64,000 nucleotides of DNA from an uncultured Oscillospiraceae bacterium. Its GTDB lineage: Bacteria > Bacillota > Clostridia > Oscillospirales > Ruminococcaceae. How positions within the stretch are numbered: position 1 is the stretch's first letter; every line of letters starts with the position of its first letter. Positions 9,038 through 16,580 of this stretch are shown here, in pieces. The position numbers were made by a program, and so were the translations under genes. Under the pieces are notes generated by a model that saw only the letters and a list, made by a program, of their open reading frames with translations, was not told where the DNA came from and did no database searches. The stretch spans positions 60,048-124,047 of the forward strand of contig CAJTZM010000006.1 in NCBI GenBank assembly GCA_910583935.1. Direction: 5' to 3'.

Positions 9038-9078
9038 ACAAGGCCCATACATCATGGTAAAAAAACAGGAGGTTTTCT

Positions 9079-10170
9079 ATGAGCTTTACTCTTCCGCGCT
9101 TCACCCCGCCGGATTTTTCCGCGCCCCGATTTTCCCAGGCGCCGGACGTGACACTTCTTCCCGCGCCAAAGGATCAGACCGCGCCAAAGCAGTACCACGC
9201 CACGACGATTTTCCCCGAATACTTTAAGATCGGCGGCCGCTGGCTGCTGGCAAAGGAAAGCCGCATGGACTGTGTTGCCGTCTATGAAAACGAAAGCATC
9301 GCCATCCGGGAATTCCGCCGCTTAAAAAAGGGCGACCTGGTGGTCGTCGGCCGGACCGAGGACGCCTCCGAAGGGATCTATGTGTATCCGGACGGGTTTT
9401 GCGCCGAGTCCCAAAATCCGGCGGAGGCCTTTGCCTTCCGCCAAAGCCGCTCCCGGGAGACGGCCTATTCCCGGGATTACGACTCGTTGTATGAGCTATT
9501 GCGCCACGAAAAGGAGCACGGCTTCGTCACCTGGGTGCTGGGACCAGCCTGCGCCTTTGACCAGAATTCTCGCAACGCCTTTTCCGCGCTGGTGGAAAAC
9601 GGCTATGTCCATGCGCTGCTGGCAGGCAACGCGCTGGCCACCCACGATCTGGAGGCCGGATACAAAAAAACTGCTCTGGGCCAGGACATCTATACCCAAA
9701 AATCCCAGCCGGGCGGCCATTACAATCATATCGACACCATCAACCAGGTCCGGTTGGACGGCTCTATCCCTGCTTTCATCGAAAAAGAAGGCGTCCAAGA
9801 CGGGATTATCTACAGCTGCGTACAGAAAAAGGTCCCCTTTGTGCTGGTGGGCTCCATCCGGGACGACGGCCCTCTGCCGGAGGTGTACGGTGATGTTTAC
9901 GAGGGCCAAAACGCCATGCGGGAATGTGTGAAAAAATCCACTACCGTCATCTGTATGGCCACCACCCTTCACTCCATTGCCACCGGCAACATGACCCCCT
10001 CCTACCGGGTCACAGCGGACGGTACGGTCCGTCCGGTCTATTTCTACAGTGTGGATATCTCCGAATTTTCGGTCAACAAACTGCGGGACCGGGGCAGTCT
10101 CGGGGTGAAGACCATCGTGACCAATGTACAGGATTTTGTGGTCAATATCCGCAAGGGGCTGGGTCTGTGA
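9079..10170 (+). CDS. LOR/SDH-family protein, ornithine cyclodeaminase-type
   Basis: 363 residues. The segment GYVHALLAGNALATHDLE, followed by LGQDI, GGHYNHIDTINQVR, GIIYSCVQKKVPFVLVGSIRDDGPLPEV, and TTLHSIATGN, is the hallmark of the LOR/SDH bifunctional family (TIGR00300), which includes the archaeal-type ornithine cyclodeaminase and the C-terminal domain of cyanobacterial AgrE/ArgZ; these use NAD to convert ornithine to proline and ammonia. The N-terminal 120 residues match the family's accessory region less clearly. The position between a sugar kinase and a DUF3795 gene does not reveal the substrate. The last codon overlaps the next GTG start by 4 nt. Confidence 0.8.
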   Translation: MSFTLPRFTPPDFSAPRFSQAPDVTLLPAPKDQTAPKQYHATTIFPEYFKIGGRWLLAKESRMDCVAVYENESIAIREFRRLKKGDLVVVGRTEDASEGIYVYPDGFCAESQNPAEAFAFRQSRSRETAYSRDYDSLYELLRHEKEHGFVTWVLGPACAFDQNSRNAFSALVENGYVHALLAGNALATHDLEAGYKKTALGQDIYTQKSQPGGHYNHIDTINQVRLDGSIPAFIEKEGVQDGIIYSCVQKKVPFVLVGSIRDDGPLPEVYGDVYEGQNAMRECVKKSTTVICMATTLHSIATGNMTPSYRVTADGTVRPVYFYSVDISEFSVNKLRDRGSLGVKTIVTNVQDFVVNIRKGLGL

Positions 10171-10466
10171 GCGGGGAAGCCATCCATTGGGATACCCTTA
10201 CCCCCTGCGGCGAATGCTGTACAGGCTGTGCCAAAAAGCGGGACGGCTTTTGCCGCGGCTGTATCGAATCCGACGGCCACTGCAAGGAATGGGAGCAGTC
10301 CGGCGGCTGTCCCATCTACCGTTGCGCCAAAGCCCATAACGTGTCCTTCTGCGGCCTGTGTCCGACCTTCCCCTGCGACTGGCTGCGGGAAAAGGTCACC
10401 TGGAATCCCAACATTGTGGCGCATCTTTTTGCCCTCGCCAGGGAATACGAAAAGCAAAAGCTTTAA
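10167..10466 (+). CDS. DUF3795 family cysteine-rich protein
   Basis: 99 residues from GTG at 10167, which overlaps the preceding stop (GTGA). The spacing of cysteines is PCGECCTGCAKKRDGFCRGC, then HCKEW, GGCPIYRCA, SFCGLCPTFPCDWL, typical of DUF3795, a small protein thought to bind zinc or an iron-sulfur cluster. Function unknown. Translational coupling to the LOR/SDH gene suggests a shared task. A second member of the family occurs at 30281-30619. Confidence 0.8.
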   Translation: MSGEAIHWDTLTPCGECCTGCAKKRDGFCRGCIESDGHCKEWEQSGGCPIYRCAKAHNVSFCGLCPTFPCDWLREKVTWNPNIVAHLFALAREYEKQKL

Positions 10467-10480
10467 AAGGAGAGATTGGT

Positions 10481-10639
10481 ATGTGGGAGGAACTGGGAAT
10501 CAGCAGCGGAACGGCGGTAGTCCTGCTCGTCCTTTTGTATTTCATCGTAAAGTGGGCGGTGAAAAACGGGATAAAGGCCGCTTATGAGGATATCCGAGAA
10601 AAAGCAAAAACCGATCAGGGGGCAGGCCCCCCAGCCTAA
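10481..10639 (+). CDS. Small single-pass membrane protein (DUF6019-like)
   Basis: 52 residues beginning MWEELGISSGTAVVLLVL. Residues 10-28 form one membrane segment, followed by a basic/acidic amphipathic tail (KWAVKNGIKAAYEDIREKAK). An AAAAGGAGAG site precedes the ATG, 14 nt after the DUF3795 stop. It resembles the short DUF6019 proteins of Firmicutes; the assignment is from memory and function is unknown. A strong hairpin ends the operon right behind it. Confidence 0.7.
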   Translation: MWEELGISSGTAVVLLVLLYFIVKWAVKNGIKAAYEDIREKAKTDQGAGPPA

Positions 10640-10650
10640 AAACAGATGCA

Positions 10651-10686
10651 AAAAGGCGGCGAAGCCAATCGGCTTCGCCGCCTTTT
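10651..10686. terminator. Bidirectional terminator
   Basis: AAAAGGCGGCGAAGCC / GGCTTCGCCGCCTTTT with a 4-nt loop, lying between the convergent small membrane protein (plus) and tsaD (minus). Confidence 0.9.
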
Positions 10687-10698
10687 GTTGTCAAAATT

Positions 10699-11709
10699 CT
10701 ACTGTGCGTCCACCGGCAGGCTGGCGACCCCGTTGAGGTCGAGCCCAGCGGTGTGCCCGGCCAAGAATTCGTAATAGCCCTGGGCGCCGATCATGGCCCC
10801 GTTGTCCCCGCAGAGGGAAAGGGGCGGCTGGTACAGCTGCCAGCCTTTTTTTTGGCAGATGTCCTCCATGGCGCGGCGCAGGCCCGAATTGGCCGATACG
10901 CCGCCGGCGACCACCAACTTCCGATAGCCCAGCTCCTGGGCCGCCATCACAAACCGGCTGGTCAAAATCTCCACCGCCGCCTGCTGGAAGGAGGCGGCCA
11001 GATCATTTGTGCAGACCGTTTCGCCCTTTTGCGCCGCGTTGTGCAAAAGGTTGACCACCGCCGTCTTGAGCCCCGAGAAGCTGAAATCGTAAGGGGAGCC
11101 CTCCACCCGGGGACGGGGCAGGGAATAAGCGGACGGGTCCCCTATCTGGGCCACCCGGTCTAAAAACACCCCGCCAGGATAGGGGAAGCCCATAGCTCTG
11201 GCCGCCTTGTCAAAGGCTTCGCCCGCCGCGTCGTCTCGGGTGCGGCCGACAATCCGAAAGCGGGTGTAATCCAGTACCTCGATCAGATGGCTGTGTCCGC
11301 CGGAAACCACCAGACACAGAAAGGGCGGCTCCAGCTGAGGATGGGCGATGTAATTGGCGGCGATATGTCCTCGAATATGGTGGACCGGGATCAGCGGCTT
11401 TTGGGCGGCCATCGCCAACCCCTTGGCAAAATTCACCCCCACCAGCACCGCGCCGATTAAGCCCGGCGCGTAGGTGACGGCGATGCCGTCGATCTCCTCC
11501 AGGCTTTGGCAAGCCTCGTCCAGCGCCCGCTGGGTCACGCCGATGATGTTTTCGGCGTGACGCCGGGACGCCACCTCCGGCACAACCCCGCCGTATTGCC
11601 GGTGCTCCTCTATCTGGGAATGGATCACCGACGAGAGAACCCGCCGTCCGTCCTCCACAACGGCGGCGGCGGTTTCATCGCAGGACGATTCAATGGCAAG
11701 CAGCTTCAT
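10699..11709 (-). CDS. tsaD: tRNA N6-adenosine threonylcarbamoyltransferase TsaD
   Basis: 336 residues. It makes t6A37 in ANN-decoding tRNAs together with TsaB, TsaE and TsaC. The ATPase-fold protein starts MKLLAIESSCDETAAAVVEDG; the metal-binding HIRGHIAAN (HxxxH) is intact; LVVSGGHSHL, DDAAGEAFDK, SFSGLKTAV and VAGGVSANSGLR follow. A longer reading frame upstream is the shadow of rimI. The ATG at 11709 overlaps the rimI stop (ATGA), so the two are coupled; tsaB and tsaE are not in the window. Confidence 0.97.
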   Translation of the reverse strand: MKLLAIESSCDETAAAVVEDGRRVLSSVIHSQIEEHRQYGGVVPEVASRRHAENIIGVTQRALDEACQSLEEIDGIAVTYAPGLIGAVLVGVNFAKGLAMAAQKPLIPVHHIRGHIAANYIAHPQLEPPFLCLVVSGGHSHLIEVLDYTRFRIVGRTRDDAAGEAFDKAARAMGFPYPGGVFLDRVAQIGDPSAYSLPRPRVEGSPYDFSFSGLKTAVVNLLHNAAQKGETVCTNDLAASFQQAAVEILTSRFVMAAQELGYRKLVVAGGVSANSGLRRAMEDICQKKGWQLYQPPLSLCGDNGAMIGAQGYYEFLAGHTAGLDLNGVASLPVDAQ

Positions 11710-12167
11710 TCCGCTTCCTCCTCCTTTAAGCTTCGGGTCATGAGGACAGCGTCCTCCTTGGGGTTTTGATAATAGTTTTTCCGAAGACCCACCGGGGAAA
11801 AACCGTGGCGGCAATACAGCTGCTGCGCGCCCAGATTGCTTTCGCGGACCTCCAGCGTCAAAAAAGAGAGGGCCGTGTCCCGGGCAAAGCCTTCCGCGTC
11901 GGACAAAAGCGCACAGGCAATTCCCCGGCGGCGAAATAACGGGTCCACTGCAATATTGGCAATGTATCCCTCGTCCAGCACGTGGTATAGGCCCAAGTAC
12001 CCCAGGATCAGCCCCGTACCATCCTGCGCCACCATAAAGCGGGCGCTGGGATTGCCAAGCTCTGCGAAAAACGCATTCTCGCTCCACGGATCGGAAAAGC
12101 AGATCCTCTCCAGAGCCGCCAAGGCCGGGATGTCCCTCTCCTCCATAGGCCTCAATTGATATTTCAT
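11706..12167 (-). CDS. rimI: Ribosomal protein alanine N-acetyltransferase RimI
   Basis: 153 residues. GNAT fold: YQLRPMEERDIPALAALERICFSDPWSENAF at the N-terminus, then GYIANIAVDPLFRRRGIACALL (acetyl-CoA P-loop with RRxGIA) and LEVRESNLGAQQLYCRHGFSPVGLRKNYY. This is the classical RimI pattern. In many Firmicutes it sits beside tsaB/tsaD, as here. The protein acetylates N-terminal Ala of ribosomal protein bS18 in well-studied species; the target here is inferred. Confidence 0.92.
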   Translation of the reverse strand: MKYQLRPMEERDIPALAALERICFSDPWSENAFFAELGNPSARFMVAQDGTGLILGYLGLYHVLDEGYIANIAVDPLFRRRGIACALLSDAEGFARDTALSFLTLEVRESNLGAQQLYCRHGFSPVGLRKNYYQNPKEDAVLMTRSLKEEEAE

Positions 12168-12178
12168 CGCGTCCTCCC

Positions 12179-14740
12179 CTATTTGGCCTCATACCAGCTG
12201 CTGCCGACTCCGCAGTCCACGCTCAGCGGTACCGCCAGGGCCACAGCGTTTTCCATCTCCTGCCGCAGCAGGATCCTGGCCGCCTCCACGTCCTTTTGCG
12301 CCGCCTCAATGATCAATTCGTCGTGGACCTGCAAAATGATGCGGGCGTCTAGCCTTTCCTTTTCCAGTCGCCGGGCCGCCTTCACCATGGCGATTTTGAT
12401 GATATCCGCCGCCGTGCCCTGAATGGGGGTATTCATAGCCACCCGCTTGCCGAAAGCCTGCAAATTCTTGTTGGAGGAGGAAAGCTCCGGCAGATACCGG
12501 CGGCGGCAAAACATCGTCTGCACGTAGCCGTGCTCTTTTCCAAAGGCGACGATGTCCTCCATATATTTTTTTACACCCGAATAGGTGCGCAGATAATCCT
12601 GAATGTACCGGTCCGCCTCCGCCACCGAAACGCCGATGTCATGGGCCAGCGAGAAAGCGCCGATTCCGTAAACAATGCCGAAATTGACCGCCTTTGCCCG
12701 GGAACGCATCAGCGGCGTGACGAACATGGGCGGCTGGTCAAACACCTGCGAGGCGGTTACTGTGTGGATATCGGTACCGTCTAAAAACGCCTGCTGCATG
12801 GTCTTATCGTCCGCCATATGGGATAAAACCCGCAGCTCGATCTGGGAATAATCCGCGTCTACCAGCCGATAGCCCGGACGCGCCTTAAAAAACCGGCGCA
12901 GATTGCTGCCCAATTCGGTACGCACGGGAATATTCTGCATATTGGGTTCGACGGAGCTGATCCGGCCGGTGCGGGTCTCGGTCTGGTTAAAAGAGGAATG
13001 AATCCGCCCGTCCTCCCCAATGAGCTTCATAAACCCGTCCACATAGGTGGATTTTAGTTTGGTCACCGTCCGATATTCCAGAATCAGCGGCACGATGGGG
13101 TGCTTATCCTTGAGATAATCCAGTACGTCCGCATTGGTGGAATAGCCGGTCTTGGTCCTCTTTCCCGCGGGAAGCTGCAATTGATCAAAAAGAATGACCC
13201 CCAGCTGCTTGGGCGAGGCGATGTTAAACGTCCCGCCGGCCAGCAGGTAAATTTCCGATTCCAGCTGGCCGATGCGCCGGGCCAATTCCTCGCCGAAGGC
13301 GGCCAGCTCCTCCCGGTCGATACCAAAGCCCACCTGCTCCATCTGGGCCAGCACGCGGGACAAAGGGATCTCCACCTCCCGCAGCAGATATTCCTGCTGG
13401 TTCTGCCTGATTTCCCGTTCCATCGGCTCCCATACGGCCAGCAGCCAGCCCAGACGCTCCATCGGACCTTCGAACCCCTCCACCTGTGGCAGCGCCAGAT
13501 TCTGCGCCCCATAGGCGGCGTTCAGCCGCTCCAGCTCATAGCTGCTGGCGGTGGGATTCAGAAGATACCCGGCCAGGCATGCGTCAAACTGGATATTGGC
13601 CGGCTCCATCCCCCGGTCCTGCGCCCAGCGGTACAGCTCCTTGGCGCCGGCCACCGCCTTGGGATGGTCCGAGGCCAGCATCTGCTGCAAAAGCGCCTGG
13701 TCGCCGGCCAACATACAGGCGGCCTTGTCCGCGCAGCACAGGGAGAACCGGGAAAATTCGTCGTCCCAGCTTACAAAGAGCGTTCCCTCCGCGGCCAGAA
13801 CCTCCTCTACCGGCGCAGATAAGATGGTTTTAACCGGCGCTTCGTCCGTTCTTTTTAAAGCGCTTTTGTCCGGGTGCAGTCCCAGCCGCTCGATCATAGA
13901 AAACATCTCCAGCCGGTTGAGGGTCTGCGCCGCCTTCTCCCCGGCCGGCGGCCGAACCATATATGCGTCCATTTTGGTTTCCACCGGCGCGTCCAGCCGG
14001 ATGCGGGCCAGATCCCGGCTCAAATAGGCGGTTTCTCTGTCCTTTTCCAGCTTTTGCCGGACCGCCGGCCGAATGGACGGATCGTCCAGATGGTTATACA
14101 GATTGTCCAGATCCTGGAACTGGTGGATTAAGGCGACGGCGGTTTTTTCGCCGATACCCGCCACGCCGGGGATATTGTCCGAGCTGTCCCCCATCAATGC
14201 CTTTACATCGATGAGCTGATAGGGCAGCACCGTGTATTTTTCCACAATGGCAGGGATATCGTATAGGGTGGATTCGGGCCGCCCCATTTTGGTGGTGGCA
14301 AGGCGCACCTGTACCTGCTCGGTGACCAGCTGCAGCGCGTCCCGGTCGCCGGTGGCGATGACGCACTGGCCTCCCTGCTCCTGGCAGGCGCGGCTGAGGG
14401 TGCCCAAAATATCGTCCGCCTCGTAGCCCTCGCACTCTACCACCGCGTAGCCCAGGTCGGCCAGCAGCTCCTTGAGGATCGGAAGCTGGCCCGCCAGCTC
14501 CGGCGGCATCCCCTTGCGCCCGGCCTTATATCCGTCAAACTGCTGATGGCGGAAGGTGGGTCCCTTTTTGTCAAAGGTCACCGCCACCCGATCAGGAGCA
14601 GTTTCCTCCAGCACCCGCAGCAGGATGCTTAAAAAACCGTAGATGCCGTTGGTGTAAACCCCTTCCTTGGTGGTCAAAAGCTTGATCCCATAAAACGCCC
14701 GGTTTAAAACAGAATTTCCGTCAATCGTTAAAAGTTTCAT
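12179..14740 (-). CDS. polA: DNA polymerase I
   Basis: 853 residues. Replication and repair enzyme. The 5'-3' exonuclease domain (residues 1-300) carries DGNSVLNRAFYGI, VTFDKKGPTFRHQ, YEADDILGTL and the helix-hairpin-helix DVKALMGDSSDNIPGVAGIGEKTA. The middle exonuclease-like region lacks the Asp-x-Glu of motif I (it reads FVSWDDEFSRFSLCC), so proofreading is probably absent, as in Bacillus-type enzymes. The polymerase domain has DADYSQIELRVLSHM (motif A), RSRAKAVNFGIVYGI (motif B, O helix) and LQVHDELIIE (motif C). The ATG at 14740 is right behind AAAAAGGGGAT; the longer frame upstream has no family match. Confidence 0.96.
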   Translation of the reverse strand: MKLLTIDGNSVLNRAFYGIKLLTTKEGVYTNGIYGFLSILLRVLEETAPDRVAVTFDKKGPTFRHQQFDGYKAGRKGMPPELAGQLPILKELLADLGYAVVECEGYEADDILGTLSRACQEQGGQCVIATGDRDALQLVTEQVQVRLATTKMGRPESTLYDIPAIVEKYTVLPYQLIDVKALMGDSSDNIPGVAGIGEKTAVALIHQFQDLDNLYNHLDDPSIRPAVRQKLEKDRETAYLSRDLARIRLDAPVETKMDAYMVRPPAGEKAAQTLNRLEMFSMIERLGLHPDKSALKRTDEAPVKTILSAPVEEVLAAEGTLFVSWDDEFSRFSLCCADKAACMLAGDQALLQQMLASDHPKAVAGAKELYRWAQDRGMEPANIQFDACLAGYLLNPTASSYELERLNAAYGAQNLALPQVEGFEGPMERLGWLLAVWEPMEREIRQNQQEYLLREVEIPLSRVLAQMEQVGFGIDREELAAFGEELARRIGQLESEIYLLAGGTFNIASPKQLGVILFDQLQLPAGKRTKTGYSTNADVLDYLKDKHPIVPLILEYRTVTKLKSTYVDGFMKLIGEDGRIHSSFNQTETRTGRISSVEPNMQNIPVRTELGSNLRRFFKARPGYRLVDADYSQIELRVLSHMADDKTMQQAFLDGTDIHTVTASQVFDQPPMFVTPLMRSRAKAVNFGIVYGIGAFSLAHDIGVSVAEADRYIQDYLRTYSGVKKYMEDIVAFGKEHGYVQTMFCRRRYLPELSSSNKNLQAFGKRVAMNTPIQGTAADIIKIAMVKAARRLEKERLDARIILQVHDELIIEAAQKDVEAARILLRQEMENAVALAVPLSVDCGVGSSWYEAK

Positions 14741-14845
14741 ACAATCCCCTTTTTGCTTTTTGTGCGCCGTACCCCATTTTGCAGCGATCTGCCCTGCGGT
14801 CCTGCAAGCGGCGTTTCCCGGCTCGATAGAACCGGCCGCCGGCAA

Positions 14846-14985
14846 GGCGGCCATAGAAATCTTAGTATAATAGCGGCTTTGTCGCTATTATACCATGAAG
14901 GCGAAGCCATACATGGTATAATCGGCCATGCCCGTAGGGCGGCCATAGAAATCCAGTTTAATAGCGGCTTTGTCGCTATTATACC
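14846..14985. repeat. Tandem hairpin repeat, two copies with a third dyad between them
   Basis: A 49-bp unit starting GGCGGCCATAGAAATC and containing the hairpin AATAGCG-GCTTTGT-CGCTATT occurs at 14846-14894 and again at 14938-14985 (period 92). Between them lies a perfect 10-bp dyad TTATACCATG...CATGGTATAA (14888-14921). The block sits in the shared upstream region of polA and the dCMP deaminase. It is open in one minus-strand frame (repeating YNSDKAAI) but looks non-coding. Confidence 0.75.
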
Positions 14986-15014
14986 ACATCCTTTTCCCGT
15001 TTACAAAATGCCCA

Positions 15015-15043
15015 TTGCAAAAGACGGAAAAATCTTTTATGAT
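15015..15043 (+). promoter_or_regulatory. dCMP deaminase promoter
   Basis: TTGCAA (15015-15020), 17-nt spacer, TATGAT (15038-15043), 47 nt ahead of the start codon. Confidence 0.55.
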
Positions 15044-15089
15044 AAGGATAAGAAATGAAGGGCAAAGCCCGGAAAGGTGGTTTTTGCTT

Positions 15090-15581
15090 GTGACGCGAAG
15101 GGATAAAACCAATTATTATCTGGATATTGCAGAAACGGTGCTGACCCGCGGCACCTGCCTGCGCCGTTTGTATGGGGCGATCATCGTAAAAAATGACCAG
15201 ATCATCTCCACCGGTTATGTGGGCGCCCCCCGGGGACGGGCCAACTGTACCGATTTAGGCTACTGCACCCGGGAAAAGCTGCAAATTCCCCGAGGGCAGC
15301 GGTATGAGCTGTGCCGCTCAGTCCACGCGGAAGCCAACGCCATCATCCACGCCGACCGGGCAGATATGATCGGCGCTACCATGTACCTGGCGGGCCGGGA
15401 ATGCGCCACCGGAGAATACATCCAAAACGCCAACTCCTGCGCTATGTGCAAACGGATGATTATCAACGCCGGGATCGATACGGTCGTGATCCGGCAGGAC
15501 AAGGATCACTATCGGGTGATCTCGGTCCAGGATGAATGGGTGCAGAACGACGAATCGCTGGAAGGCCCTTTGGGATATTGA
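15090..15581 (+). CDS. Deoxycytidylate (dCMP) deaminase
   Basis: 163 residues. It converts dCMP to dUMP, feeding thymidylate synthesis. The zinc cytidine-deaminase motifs are intact: HAEANAI (His-Ala-Glu) and CAMCKRMIINAGI (PCxxC-like pair), with extra cysteines in NCTDLGYCT typical of dCMP deaminases and ComEB. I chose GTG at 15090 because AAAGGTGG lies 9-13 nt upstream; the TTG at 15084 is too close to that site. The ComEB name used in competence systems applies to the same family. Confidence 0.92.
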   Translation: MTRRDKTNYYLDIAETVLTRGTCLRRLYGAIIVKNDQIISTGYVGAPRGRANCTDLGYCTREKLQIPRGQRYELCRSVHAEANAIIHADRADMIGATMYLAGRECATGEYIQNANSCAMCKRMIINAGIDTVVIRQDKDHYRVISVQDEWVQNDESLEGPLGY

Positions 15582-15584
15582 CCC

Positions 15585-15613
15585 TTGTGGACAAAAGCGT
15601 AACATGGTATACT
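15585..15613 (+). promoter_or_regulatory. Promoter of the NERD-like gene
   Basis: TTGTGG (15585-15590), 17-nt spacer, TATACT (15608-15613), directly after the dCMP deaminase stop. Confidence 0.6.
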
Positions 15614-15667
15614 ATTAAAACTGGTCGAAAAAACTGTTTAGAATGAAACGTAAAAGGATGATGAATC

Positions 15668-16291
15668 TTGCCGAATTGGAACCTTTCAAACGAAGCGATG
15701 CTTGGGCTGGGCCTGGGCGCGGTCGCGCTGGCGTTTTTGCTGATCCTGTGGCTGATTAAGCGCAGCACCAACCCAAAGGTCTGCCAAAAAAAGGTTACCG
15801 GTATTTTAAAGCGTTTTGCCGGCATCCGGCAGTTTAAGGTGCTGACCGACCTGGATCTGACCTTCGAAGGGCAAACCGCCCATTTTGACCAGGTGCTTAT
15901 TGGATTTTACGGTATCTCGTTTATCACCTGCCTGGGAGAATCCGCCGCCTATTATGGGCAGGAGCAAGACGCCAGCTGGAGCCGGGTCGACGATGGAAAT
16001 AAAAAGGTCTCCTTCCCCAATCCGCTGCTGACAGGGGAAAAGGGGATCGATACCGTCCGACGGATATTTTCCAAGAATGATGTATATAATATTCAAATGG
16101 AGCATCTCCTGGTCTTTGCCGGCGCCCGCAAAAAGACGGAGGTCTATGTTAAATCCTCGGTTCCGGTTCTCAAGCGCAAAGAGCTGGGTCAGCTGCTTAA
16201 TAAGGTGAAATATCAAAAGGACAACAGTGTGGATGTACAAAAGCTGGCCGAGCTTTTGCAGCAGTACGCGCAAAGACCCAGCGTCTCATAA
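15668..16291 (+). CDS. Membrane-anchored, degenerate NERD-like protein
   Basis: 207 residues. One N-terminal membrane helix (about residues 10-30: LGLGLGAVALAFLLILWLI) is followed by a cytoplasmic or extracytoplasmic domain that follows the NERD (nuclease-related) pattern: FKVLTDLDLTFEGQTAHFDQVLIGFYGISFITCLGES, then NPLLTGEKGIDTVRRIF and a final LLVFAG. In active NERD proteins the segment reads ...QIDHVVVS..GIFVIETK; here the E-x-K catalytic pair is replaced by T-C-L. It is therefore probably not a nuclease. Start uses a TTG or ATG region; ATG-less start at 15668 follows AAAAGGATGATGAATC. Function unknown. Confidence 0.55.
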   Translation: MPNWNLSNEAMLGLGLGAVALAFLLILWLIKRSTNPKVCQKKVTGILKRFAGIRQFKVLTDLDLTFEGQTAHFDQVLIGFYGISFITCLGESAAYYGQEQDASWSRVDDGNKKVSFPNPLLTGEKGIDTVRRIFSKNDVYNIQMEHLLVFAGARKKTEVYVKSSVPVLKRKELGQLLNKVKYQKDNSVDVQKLAELLQQYAQRPSVS

Positions 16292-16297
16292 ATTTTC

Positions 16298-16326
16298 TTG
16301 ACATTCTCTTTGCGTTTTTTTATAAT
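16298..16326 (+). promoter_or_regulatory. Strong promoter of the riboswitch-oadB transcript
   Basis: TTGACA (16298-16303), 17-nt spacer, TATAAT (16321-16326): a perfect sigma-A promoter. Transcription would start about 16333, at the riboswitch's first stem. Confidence 0.9.
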
Positions 16327-16333
16327 GTGGTGG

Positions 16334-16424
16334 TAAAAGGGAGTAGCAGGCAGCGGCATGCTGTGGTATTTTGCGTCAATCCGGAGAAAGCTTCCCGCAG
16401 ATACCCGAAGTTGCGAGACTTTTA
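16334..16424 (+). ncRNA. yybP-ykoY (Mn2+) riboswitch aptamer
   Basis: The leader shows the conserved yybP-ykoY elements in order: closing stem UAAAAG (16334-16339) pairing with CUUUUA (16419-16424), GGGAGUAGC right after the 5' strand, GCGUCAAU in the middle (16373-16380), CAGAUACCCG, and GCGAGAC just before the 3' strand. In known members L1 and L3 bind Mn2+ and Mg2+. The 3' strand of P1 is also part of the following terminator stem, so ligand binding should prevent termination (ON switch). Identification is by motif recall; a covariance search would settle it. Confidence 0.8.
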
Positions 16425-16460
16425 TTATGGAGAAACGGCCATAATAAAAGTCTTTTTTTG
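16416..16460 (+). terminator. Riboswitch-controlled terminator
   Basis: AGACTTTTATTATGG (16416-16430) pairs perfectly with CCATAATAAAAGTCT (16439-16453), followed by TTTTTTT. Its left arm includes the P1 3' strand of the aptamer, so the two folds exclude each other. Confidence 0.9.
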
Positions 16461-16580
16461 TTGTCCTTTGAAAAGAGGCTTCAGAGCTTCGCGCATTCCA
16501 GACTGTGGGTCTGCATCGCTGCCTTTCCCTAAAAGTTCCATCGCCGTCTACAAACGCGGCAGGAAAGGAGTTTTTAAAAA

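Noticed and set aside
9924..10166. Extension of the DUF3795 frame upstream
   Set aside because: It overlaps the LOR/SDH gene in another frame; GTG at 10167 overlaps that gene's stop, which fits coupling.
14737..15112. Two minus-strand frames with repeating YNSDKAAI
   Set aside because: They come from the tandem hairpin repeat, with no ribosome site or domain; more likely a non-coding element.
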